From the NCBI GenBank assembly GCA_030616935.1, contig JAUWWJ010000158.1, forward strand, positions 1-5,196: DNA of 5,196 nt. The letters run 5' to 3'. The translations under genes and the position numbers were made by a program. Positions 1 through 5,196 of the stretch are shown one piece after another. This stretch comes from Planctomycetaceae bacterium. GTDB lineage: Bacteria > Planctomycetota > Planctomycetia > Pirellulales > UBA1268. The notes below the pieces were generated by a model that saw only the letters and a program-made list of their open reading frames with translations, had not been told where the DNA came from and made no database searches. The first letter of the stretch is position 1; every line of letters begins with the position of its first letter.

Positions 1-793
1 CATTGGCATCCTGAAGACCAAGCCCTTTCGCCAGCTCCTGTGCCATAGGCGAAATAGCCTGCGTCGCGTGCAACGACGGCACCAGAAGCTCGTCTGCTTC
101 AAGATGAAAAGTTGCATGAGGCTGAATGACGCTATCAAGTGGGACGCCAAGGGCAGCAAGTGAAGCCCGCTGCCATCGCGAATAACAATCAGCAACATAC
201 CAATCAGCCTGCTCACCGCTCTGCAAGAGGGTCCATAAGCGGGGCAGCACTTCAGCAATCCAATGAAAATAATTATGGGAACCTTCACAGTTCAATACTG
301 CCACCCGTCCAGAGCATCGAGACACCGGCGGCACGAATCGCTGACGCAAAGAATTTTCAGCAACACGCTTCCAAAAGCGTGGATTCAGTCTCCCAAATCG
401 TATGGTTCGAGCAAAACAAGCAGCCTCTTGCGATAAATCTTTTGAATATCGAAGCCGAACATCTGCCGCTGGCACATCAACGTCTCCCTTTCGGCCTACT
501 ACCCTGCCAGAGGGAACAACAAGAACAGAAGCCTCGGGGATTTCTTTTTCAGGCACGTGGCTGACTGATAGGTGTTCATCTTCCGTCCATGAATCGAAAC
601 AGAAAGATTCTACGCAGGTAGGTTCTCTCACTTGAACAAGACGAGAACTCTCTGGGTGCTCATGACGAAATTCAGAAATGGTCAATGTTCTTGTTGGAGC
701 CAGCTGCGACCGAACGAGACAGCTCATGACATTATTCGCCAGAATGTATTTCCCGAAACGAATCGTCTTCGGCTGATCAAATGCTTCAGGCAT
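1..793 (-). CDS. GT61-like glycosyltransferase, 5' part (runs off left edge)
   Basis: The minus strand is open from an ATG at 793 to the left edge, giving 264 residues with no stop, so the C-terminus lies outside the window. Residues 170-189 contain EGSHNYFHWIAEVLPRLW, closely matching the N-Y-F-H-W..E.LPRL signature of family 61 glycosyltransferases (DUF563), known from capsular and cell-surface glycan synthesis. After it come an acidic-aromatic stretch (ADWYVADCYSRWQ), ALGVPLDSVIQ and ADELLVPS, in the usual GT61 order. Residues 1-160 are the variable N-terminal part and show no signal peptide or membrane segment, so a cytoplasmic enzyme is likely. The donor and acceptor sugars cannot be read from the sequence. 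An in-frame ATG at 817 would add MFLFVTCA; neither start has a clear ribosome site. The gene lies about 150 bp downstream of the RFAP synthase gene on the same strand, with no convincing promoter or terminator between. Family call fairly sure; start uncertain. Confidence 0.83.
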   Translation of the reverse strand, partial: MPEAFDQPKTIRFGKYILANNVMSCLVRSQLAPTRTLTISEFRHEHPESSRLVQVREPTCVESFCFDSWTEDEHLSVSHVPEKEIPEASVLVVPSGRVVGRKGDVDVPAADVRLRYSKDLSQEAACFARTIRFGRLNPRFWKRVAENSLRQRFVPPVSRCSGRVAVLNCEGSHNYFHWIAEVLPRLWTLLQSGEQADWYVADCYSRWQRASLAALGVPLDSVIQPHATFHLEADELLVPSLHATQAISPMAQELAKGLGLQDAN

Positions 794-947
794 AGCGCAC
801 GTTACAAAAAGGAACATCAACGAACACGGAATCAATAACAACCATGACAACAGCTACGGAAACCATACTTTGAGGGCATCTTAAAACCTTCTTTGTGACG
901 CCCAAAACCAGGGTCTTTATTAGATCTGCTGACACACTGTTTCCTTG

Positions 948-1997
948 TCATGCAGAAACTGAGGCCTCATCTGCCTCACGAATAATTGCCCCACGGTTAT
1001 CAAAAGCAGCTATCCGTACTTCATGCTGTTCAGCCATTCCTGCTGCTTCCGCTGCTGAAACGAGTGAATCTGCTTCAACTTGTGTCTCACACACTGCAAC
1101 AACAGCGGGCCCCCAACTACTTTGTGCAAATCCTTGCACCCCCTGAAGATCAAGCCATTCAAAAAGGCTCGCCGTCGCTCCAGCATAAGGAAGCCGTGAT
1201 GACGCTCGCTCAAATGGCTTCCCCGCGAGTTTTCCATACGCTGTAATAGCAGACGCAAAATCTATGAACGTACCCGATAGAACCGCCGGGAGAATCTCCA
1301 TTACAGCAAGTCGCGTAAGTTCCGCCGTGAGTTCAAATGGGACAAGCTCCAGACCCGCGAATGCAGTTCGTTCGGCATCGCCATGCAGGCCCTCGGCCTC
1401 CCGCTGTACAAACAAAACGACTCTCCATGCTTCAGGTACCGCAATTCTGGAAACAAGCGGCGAGGTTACCTCACCTTGTAGTTTTCCTGATTCCAGAATG
1501 ATCCCCCCGGCGCCAAACCCGTACACACCGACACTCGACCGCAGCCCTCTTCCTGCCGCCTGAGCAAGGGCTGCGGCGTCGTTAGCCGACATGGGCTGCA
1601 TTGAGTCACCCGAGCCATCAACATACAGTCGCTGCATGCCCGCAGCTATTGCCAAAGCAAGTTGTGTTCCAGTACCCAGACCAATGTGCTGCCGTGGAAT
1701 ATCGAGCACTTCTATAGAGCAGCCCGATTGTTCGTCTAACCCCCATGCAGCCGCACACTGTCGAGCAACACCAATCGCCCGTTCACCGACGTGGCTTGCT
1801 GCTGAAAACGTTGTTGCTCTCTTCATTCTCACCGTAATGCCACAGCCGGCCACCATCGCTCCAAGACCTCCAAAAGAACGCCCAAGTGGCTGCCCAAATG
1901 AAAGCATTCCAAAGTGCAATCGCCCAGGAGTGATAACCTCAACTTCGCCATGAGCGGCTTCGGTCGGGGAGTCAGAAGAATCGGTTTGACGGATCAT
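948..1997 (-). CDS. beta-ribofuranosylaminobenzene 5'-phosphate synthase (GHMP-kinase fold)
   Basis: Predicted RFAP synthase. It condenses an aromatic acid (classically p-aminobenzoate; 4-hydroxybenzoate is argued for some archaea) with phosphoribosyl pyrophosphate, releasing CO2 and pyrophosphate. This is the committed step of (tetrahydro)methanopterin synthesis. Positions here count from the ATG at 1997 (349 aa). Near the N-terminus ITPGRLHFGM (about 22-31) is the hallmark start of the family; GGLGAM follows. The glycine-rich GHMP motif PRQHIGLGTGTQLALAIA lies at about 101-118, then GRGLRSSVGVYGFGAGG (about 149-165) and a C-terminal SSWGPAVVAV (about 293-302). Length fits bacterial members. 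The frame opens earlier with a TTG at 2033 that adds 12 residues. The ATG was preferred because it keeps all conserved sequence, but neither start has a good Shine-Dalgarno site. No membrane segment is seen, so it is probably cytosolic. No other C1-pathway gene lies in the window. Identity is by motif recall, not a database search. Confidence 0.88.
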   Translation of the reverse strand: MIRQTDSSDSPTEAAHGEVEVITPGRLHFGMLSFGQPLGRSFGGLGAMVAGCGITVRMKRATTFSAASHVGERAIGVARQCAAAWGLDEQSGCSIEVLDIPRQHIGLGTGTQLALAIAAGMQRLYVDGSGDSMQPMSANDAAALAQAAGRGLRSSVGVYGFGAGGIILESGKLQGEVTSPLVSRIAVPEAWRVVLFVQREAEGLHGDAERTAFAGLELVPFELTAELTRLAVMEILPAVLSGTFIDFASAITAYGKLAGKPFERASSRLPYAGATASLFEWLDLQGVQGFAQSSWGPAVVAVCETQVEADSLVSAAEAAGMAEQHEVRIAAFDNRGAIIREADEASVSA

Positions 1998-2222
1998 ACT
2001 TCCAAATAGAATCTTCCGCGCCGACTCGAGCAAGCACGGGCTTCATTTCCCTGCAAATCCTAGTTGTTCCATTCACCCAACGCCGACCATCACCGGTTTT
2101 GAAATCATGGGAACTGCTCGCGTCCCCCCTCACAATCTGGTCATAAAAAGGAATGCGACCGGATGTTTTGCTTATAATCAAAAAGCCTTATTCACACGAG
2201 CACCACCACCTCAAGCCATGTG

Positions 2223-2966
2223 CTATTTCAATGCAATCGTTCTCGCCAAAGGACGAAGAACCTGCTCCACAACACAGTTTTCAATGACGTCCTGACCTAA
2301 CTGAGCAAGACGTTCAACCGTGTCGACATAGGTTTGTCCGCCTTCAAGGCTCCCATACTGACGAGCTGTGACGTAGACACTCAATTGTTCCTCCGCAAAC
2401 TCTCCCGTCCTCACCTGAAAGGCATTTGTGCGAGTTTCCGTGCTTACTCGAACCTGAGTACGGCATTCTTCATCGACCGCAATTGTCAGCGACGGCTCAT
2501 AGTTAATCAGTTTGCTTCCCGGAACATCACCAAGACCCTCAAGGGCTGGCCCTGGGCCAAGTGCTTCTGCCAAGAGCGAGTTGTGGTTTCCCCGAAATGC
2601 GAAGTCGAAACCAAACAAGACATCAATCGCCTCGCAATCAAGAGGACTCATTGATAAAAGCGCTGGGGCCAGATCAAGCAAAAAACGATGTTGATCAAGT
2701 GCGTCTTCAATCGAAGCCGGATTCACGTGCCCAGAGCAAAAACGCCGAGGCTCAACAGCTACCCAACGATACCGTCCCTGCTCCTTATCTTCCTCCAACA
2801 CGAAATCTCGCTTGTCACGAGCATGAAACTTCCGCATCGTCGGAAACTTTTTGCGAACACATTCAAAAAAATGCAGTACTGTCTCCCGATGACCCGGCAA
2901 CTCCATCTCCGTAGCTAGATTGACGTTCATGTACATGTCGTCGGCTAGCGAACCATAGAGATTCAT
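2223..2966 (-). CDS. conserved hypothetical protein, 247 aa (planctomycete-type)
   Basis: A complete 247-residue gene of unknown function. The start is well fixed: ATG at 2966 is preceded by AGGAG (2980-2976) at a 9-nt spacing, and a near-consensus promoter lies about 57 bp further up. The protein is soluble and acidic-looking, with no signal peptide, membrane helix or cysteine metal-binding motif. Recognisable blocks are MNLYGSLADDMYMN (1-14), FVLEEDKEQGRYRWVAVEPR (55-74), MSPLDCEAIDVLFGFDFAFRG (about 106-126), NYEPSLTIAVDEECR (155-169), STETRTNAFQVRTGEF (175-190) and a C-terminal VLRPLARTIALK. The dense charged and aromatic blocks suggest a conserved, folded protein. It resembles a family I associate with planctomycete genomes, but I cannot verify that here and assign no activity. 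It lies between rho and the RFAP synthase gene on the same strand; the spacing to the latter is over 200 bp, so co-transcription is possible but not shown. Confidence 0.87.
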   Translation of the reverse strand: MNLYGSLADDMYMNVNLATEMELPGHRETVLHFFECVRKKFPTMRKFHARDKRDFVLEEDKEQGRYRWVAVEPRRFCSGHVNPASIEDALDQHRFLLDLAPALLSMSPLDCEAIDVLFGFDFAFRGNHNSLLAEALGPGPALEGLGDVPGSKLINYEPSLTIAVDEECRTQVRVSTETRTNAFQVRTGEFAEEQLSVYVTARQYGSLEGGQTYVDTVERLAQLGQDVIENCVVEQVLRPLARTIALK

Positions 2967-2975
2967 CGGCAGGGT

Positions 2976-2980
2976 CTCCT
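2976..2980 (-). promoter_or_regulatory. Shine-Dalgarno site of the 247-aa gene
   Basis: AGGAG on the minus strand, 9 nt before the ATG at 2966. It is clearly stronger than the upstream regions of the other large genes here and settles the start of the hypothetical gene. Confidence 0.75.
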
Positions 2981-3001
2981 AAAATATTCCATCGATCAAA
3001 C

Positions 3002-3036
3002 ACGCACCCCAAAGAAAAAAAGAGTATACGCACCCC
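3002..3036 (-). repeat. 9-bp direct repeat pair flanking the predicted transcription start
   Basis: GGGGTGCGT occurs twice on the minus strand, at 3036-3028 and 3010-3002, 26 bp start to start (about 2.5 helical turns). The first copy fills the promoter spacer and touches the -10 box; the second lies just past the predicted start site. This layout could be a repressor operator, but that function is inferred from position alone. Confidence 0.5.
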
Positions 3037-3052
3037 TTTATCATGGTGTCAA
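3023..3052 (-). promoter_or_regulatory. sigma70-type promoter for the 247-aa gene
   Basis: On the minus strand TTGACA (3052-3047, a perfect -35 box) is followed after 18 nt by TATACT (3028-3023, five of six matches to TATAAT). Transcription would begin around 3016, giving a leader of about 50 nt that contains the AGGAG site. It lies in the 117-bp spacer between the end of rho and the hypothetical gene, so that gene can be expressed independently of rho. A T-rich tract (TCTTTTTTTC) directly follows the -10 box. A 9-bp direct repeat overlaps the -10 region and recurs downstream of the predicted start. Identified by consensus only; there are no mapping data. Confidence 0.6.
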
Positions 3053-3083
3053 AAAGCATAGCAGCACACCCACCACAGAAGAA

Positions 3084-4424
3084 TCACTCATCAGACTGCG
3101 AACCTGCAATGAGCGCAATGAACTCTCGATTACTCTTAAACTTCGCCAACTGCTTGGTCAGTTGCTCCATAGCATCAACATGGTGCATTGATGAAAGCGT
3201 TCTCCTCAACATGTTGACCGAATGCAACGTGTCTGGGTCGAGTAGCTTTTCCTCGCGGCGAGTACCAGACTGAGAAATATCAATCGCCGGCCATACCCTC
3301 CTGTCTGAGAGTTTCCGGTCGAGCACCAATTCCATGTTCCCCGTACCTTTAAACTCTTGAAAAATGAGTTCATCCATTCGGCTTCCGGTGTCAACGAGTG
3401 CTGTCGCGCAAATTGTCAACGAGCCACCCTCTTCAAAAACACGGGCTGTTGCGAAAAGCTTTTTGGGAATATCCAAAGCTTTGATATCAACGCCACCTGA
3501 CATGGTTCGCCCTGTATTGCCAACCCATTTATTGAATGCACGAGCCATTCGTGTAATGGAGTCCATCAAAAGAAAAACATCCTTACCTGCTTCCGCCATT
3601 CGTTTACAGCGTTCAATAACAAGCTGTGAGAGACGGACATGGCTCTCGACATCGCAGTCGAGGCTGCTGGCGACTACTTCACCCTCGACGGATCGACGCA
3701 TATCCGTGACTTCTTCAGGGCGTTCATCAACCAACAGCATAACCAAGGAAAGTTCTGGGTGATTTTGTGATATGGCCTGAGACACTTGTTGCAACAGAAC
3801 CGTTTTTCCTGTTCGCGGAGGTGCAACAATTAATGCCCGCTGCCCCTTGCCAAGAGGAGTAAGCATGTCCATGATTCGTGTCGTCAACGGCTGCTGACCT
3901 GTTTCGAGTCGCAACCATGACTCTGGGTTAATTGGTGTGAGTTGATCAAAGGTTTTGATTTCAGCATATTTTTCTGGGGCCATCCCCTCAATTTCTTCAA
4001 GCTCTCGAACTCGTGGCCCCTGCTGCCGGCGTCCCTGCTGGACCTTTGCCTTCACAGAGACTCCTTCGCGAAGCCGAAATCGATCAATCATCGTTGCCGG
4101 AACAAAGGGGTCGGTTCGTTCACGTGAATAATTATTTTCTGGACTTCGTAGAAATCCATATCCATTTGGATGAAGCTCAAGTACGCCTTCGCCGGGCTCA
4201 AGTGGTACCGGCTCACCATTCTCAGAAACCTCTGGTTCGGGCTCTGGCGGACGCATGCCCTCGCCTTCCATGTCGACTGCACCTGCTCCAGCGGCTACCG
4301 GTCCGCCACCACCACGACGATACCTTCGGCGACGACCACCATGGCCACCTTGACCTCCTTGGCCACCTTGACCGCCGCCATAGCCTGAACGACCGCCTGA
4401 TCGAGAACGTCTACGCTTTGCCAT
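3084..4424 (-). CDS. rho: transcription termination factor Rho
   Basis: A complete 446-residue Rho, the hexameric RNA-dependent ATPase/helicase that releases RNA polymerase at factor-dependent terminators in the cytoplasm. Residues 1-50 are low complexity, rich in Arg, Gly and Gln (GGQ repeats, RRRRYRRGGGG), and 51-78 are acidic and Pro-rich. The usual N-terminal helical Rho_N bundle is not seen. An RNA-binding cold-shock/OB domain follows at about 79-147, with NGYGFLR (87-93) and RFRLREGVSV. The ATPase core has Walker A APPRTGKT (201-208), the catalytic-glutamate motif LVDERPEEVT (231-240), Walker B VFLLMDSITR (283-292), the Q-loop NTGRTMSGGVD (303-313), the R-loop FKGTGNMEL (358-366) and the arginine finger in SGTRREE (386-392). 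E. coli Rho has 419 residues; the difference is mainly the N-terminal tail. The ATG at 4424 has only a purine-rich GAAAGAAGAA ahead of it, but the next in-frame Met (52) would remove the tail. Confidence 0.98.
   Translation of the reverse strand: MAKRRRSRSGGRSGYGGGQGGQGGQGGHGGRRRRYRRGGGGPVAAGAGAVDMEGEGMRPPEPEPEVSENGEPVPLEPGEGVLELHPNGYGFLRSPENNYSRERTDPFVPATMIDRFRLREGVSVKAKVQQGRRQQGPRVRELEEIEGMAPEKYAEIKTFDQLTPINPESWLRLETGQQPLTTRIMDMLTPLGKGQRALIVAPPRTGKTVLLQQVSQAISQNHPELSLVMLLVDERPEEVTDMRRSVEGEVVASSLDCDVESHVRLSQLVIERCKRMAEAGKDVFLLMDSITRMARAFNKWVGNTGRTMSGGVDIKALDIPKKLFATARVFEEGGSLTICATALVDTGSRMDELIFQEFKGTGNMELVLDRKLSDRRVWPAIDISQSGTRREEKLLDPDTLHSVNMLRRTLSSMHHVDAMEQLTKQLAKFKSNREFIALIAGSQSDE
4341..4376 (-). 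repeat. 18-bp tandem repeat inside the rho 5' coding region
   Basis: Two adjacent 18-bp units (4341-4358 and 4359-4376) match at 16 of 18 positions and encode GGQGGQ-GGQGGH in Rho's Gly/Gln-rich tail. Because the unit is a multiple of three, gain or loss of copies would lengthen or shorten the tail without breaking the frame. Confidence 0.75.
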
Positions 4425-4453
4425 ATTCTTCTTTCATGCTTCGAAAACTACTT

Positions 4454-4474
4454 TTCTGGCCGTTTTGACCAGAA
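4454..4474 (-). promoter_or_regulatory. hairpin in the rho 5' untranslated region
   Basis: On the minus strand TTCTGGTC (4474-4467) can pair with GGCCAGAA (4461-4454) across a 5-nt AAAAC loop: an 8-bp stem with one G-U pair. It ends about 30 nt before the rho ATG. No U-run follows on either strand, so it is not an intrinsic terminator. It may influence rho translation or bind a regulator; this is inferred from position only. Confidence 0.4.
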
Positions 4475-4927
4475 TATGCGTGTCTTACTTTTGAATTGCC
4501 CCATCGGGGAGTATTCCGCCACGAGGCCAACAGCCACGTTATGAAACCACCAAACACGTCGAGTTGCCGATTCACCTGAATGATTTATTCATGAAGTAAC
4601 TGCTAAGCAGAAAACACAATCATGTGATGAACCGAATAGCTGTTCGTGCTGCGGTAGAAACCGTTTCTTATCCGCCCCGTACCACCAGGGCGATATCGAG
4701 AGGGAAACACATATCCCTAGGCAAAAACCATGAGTCGAACGCACCGAGATGGGCAAATCAACAATTCGCCGACTCTGGCGGAATAGCACGTTCTCTCACG
4801 AGGACGCCCTCTCCAACCCACCCGGTTACATCCACCACATTCGGCGGATTCGACCGATTTTGAACGAAACTCTGTGCATCCATTTACAATTCTGAGGCAA
4901 AAACCTGCGAAAGAATCGAAATGATTA

Positions 4928-4951
4928 CCCTAGGCAAGCTACGCCTTAGGG
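4928..4951. repeat. imperfect inverted repeat (hairpin) upstream of rho
   Basis: CCCTAGGC at 4928-4935 pairs with GCCTTAGGG at 4943-4951 with one bulged T and a 7-nt loop, giving 8 base pairs, six of them G-C. No T-run follows on either strand, so it does not look like an intrinsic terminator. Its left arm is the same CCCTAGGCA that recurs at 4715-4723. Confidence 0.45.
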
Positions 4952-5021
4952 AGCCCCGTTCGCACCGTCGCGATACATGGGTATCACTACGCCCAAAGTA
5001 TCCACACGACAGCAGGACTCG

Positions 5022-5102
5022 TCAAGTAGCCCATTCATCGTCCGTAAATCCGGGAAATAGGTCACCTAGGGCGTTTAGTGAAGTCCTTTTGAGTGTTTCC
5101 AT
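5022..5102 (-). CDS. possible 26-aa small protein or leader peptide
   Basis: METLKRTSLNALGDLFPGFT is followed by six more residues ending in EWAT and a TGA. The reason to list it is its ribosome site: AAGGAG (5113-5108) lies 5 nt before the ATG, the best Shine-Dalgarno match in the window. A TAA overlaps that site, as expected where one gene closely follows another in an operon. The peptide is amphipathic, with an acidic C-terminal end, and has no signal peptide. It lies nearly 600 bp upstream of rho on the same strand. E. coli rho has a leader-peptide gene (rhoL), but the distance here makes a parallel speculative. A second overlapping frame (ATG near 5035) could instead mean that this is the start of a frameshifted gene. 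I do not recognise it; it may be chance. Confidence 0.3.
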   Translation of the reverse strand: METLKRTSLNALGDLFPGFTDDEWAT

Positions 5103-5111
5103 GGAAACTCC

Positions 5112-5195
5112 TTACTTTTCGGAAAATCTTCTCTGATTTCTCTGCAGCGTTTGACCGATACAACCAACAATGGTCGCCCGAAGCGGCCGCAGAAC
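5112..5195 (-). CDS. possible C-terminal tail of an unidentified gene (runs off right edge)
   Basis: One minus-strand frame enters from the right edge and reads 27 residues, including LRPLRATIVGCIGQTLQRNQ and ending RRFSEK, before a TAA at 5114-5112. The stop overlaps the strong Shine-Dalgarno site of the next small frame, which fits an operon junction. The fragment is too short to identify, and the other minus frames are also open here. An alternative reading is a plus-strand gene starting at the ATG at 5170 and leaving the window. Support is weak and comes mainly from the junction. Confidence 0.2.
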   Translation of the reverse strand, partial: VLRPLRATIVGCIGQTLQRNQRRFSEK

Positions 5196-5196
5196 G

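Larger units (their letters stand above)
4425..5021. other. long non-coding region upstream of rho (about 600 bp)
   Basis: No recognisable protein is encoded on either strand; the short open frames here have no familiar motif and no ribosome site of note. Visible structure: an exact 11-bp repeat AGGCAAAAACC at 4719-4729 and 4895-4905; CCCTAGGCA at 4715-4723 and again at 4928-4936; and a hairpin at 4928-4951 (CCCTAGGC paired with GCCTTAGGG around a 7-nt loop, one bulged base). Near rho there are small palindromes (TGAAT/ATTCA at 4577-4591, CTGC/GCAG around TAA near 4600) and the hairpin at 4454-4474. The rho promoter must lie here or further upstream, but I find no hexamer pair good enough to name. 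The stretch could be a long rho leader, as rho is autoregulated through its leader in enterobacteria, or carry a small RNA. Neither is shown. Confidence 0.5.

Noticed and set aside
139..564. Plus-strand 141-codon open frame
   Set aside because: It is antisense to the GT61 reading frame, which has a recognisable motif and fits the strand of all neighbours.
868..901. Possible terminator between the RFAP synthase and GT61 genes (GGGCATC ... GACGCCC)
   Set aside because: The stem has a mismatch and a 16-nt loop, and no T-run follows on the minus strand.
1591..1953. Plus-strand 120-codon open frame
   Set aside because: It is antisense to the conserved RFAP synthase and rich in Pro, Ser, Arg and Cys, as expected of a shadow frame.
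1972..2181. Minus-strand 69-codon frame just upstream of and overlapping the RFAP synthase start
   Set aside because: It begins with TTG, has only a weak AAGG ahead of it, overlaps the synthase by about 25-60 nt and shows no motif I know. Its codons are not clearly non-coding, so a small gene cannot be excluded.
3047..3083. Possible intrinsic terminator after rho
   Set aside because: Only a 5-bp stem (GGTGT/ACACC) with a long loop is visible; the T-run lies inside the loop and overlaps the -35 box.
4411..4437. Eight-codon frame overlapping the rho start codon
   Set aside because: ATG at 4437 has no ribosome site and the frame is very short; probably chance in a purine-rich leader.
4013..4468. 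Plus-strand 151-codon open frame with His/Leu/Asp-rich repeats
   Set aside because: It lies opposite the rho 5' coding region; its HLDLLGHLD repeats are the complement of the Gly/Gln codons of Rho's tail.
4499..4509. CCCCATCGGGG palindrome upstream of rho
   Set aside because: A 4-bp stem with a 3-nt loop is expected by chance and has no supporting context.
4758..4883. Minus-strand 41-codon frame MDAQSFVQNRSNPPN...
   Set aside because: No ribosome site, no recognisable motif, and in-frame stops on both sides. Listed only because the region is otherwise empty.

Overview
The window looks like a chromosomal segment from a bacterium, most probably a planctomycete of the Rhodopirellula/Blastopirellula kind. 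That call is an inference. It rests on three things: a beta-ribofuranosylaminobenzene 5'-phosphate (RFAP) synthase in an otherwise bacterial setting, a Rho factor with an Arg/Gly/Gln-rich N-terminus, and a 247-residue protein that resembles a family I associate with planctomycetes. No mobile element, CRISPR array, tRNA or rRNA was seen.

All well-supported genes lie on the minus strand and read from right to left. From right to left: positions 5103-5196 hold only the possible tail of an unidentified gene. Position 5102 starts a 26-codon ORF with a strong Shine-Dalgarno site. A non-coding stretch of about 600 bp follows, with short repeats and hairpins. Then come rho (4424-3084), a short spacer with a near-consensus sigma70 promoter, the 247-aa conserved hypothetical gene (2966-2223), the RFAP synthase gene (about 1997-948), and the 5' part of a GT61-like glycosyltransferase gene (793 running off position 1). 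That last gene has no stop codon inside the window and is easy to miss.

The genes do not form one pathway. Rho is a housekeeping transcription terminator. RFAP synthase is the committed step towards tetrahydromethanopterin, the C1 carrier for formaldehyde oxidation and detoxification in methylotrophs and some planctomycetes; no other C1 gene is visible here. The GT61 protein suggests surface or capsular polysaccharide synthesis. The hypothetical gene has its own promoter, so it need not depend on rho readthrough.

The points most worth following up are Rho's disordered N-terminus, which takes the place of the usual helical domain and carries an 18-bp tandem repeat; the promoter with paired 9-bp repeats upstream of the hypothetical gene; and the long region upstream of rho. 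I see no convincing evidence of a new multi-gene system.
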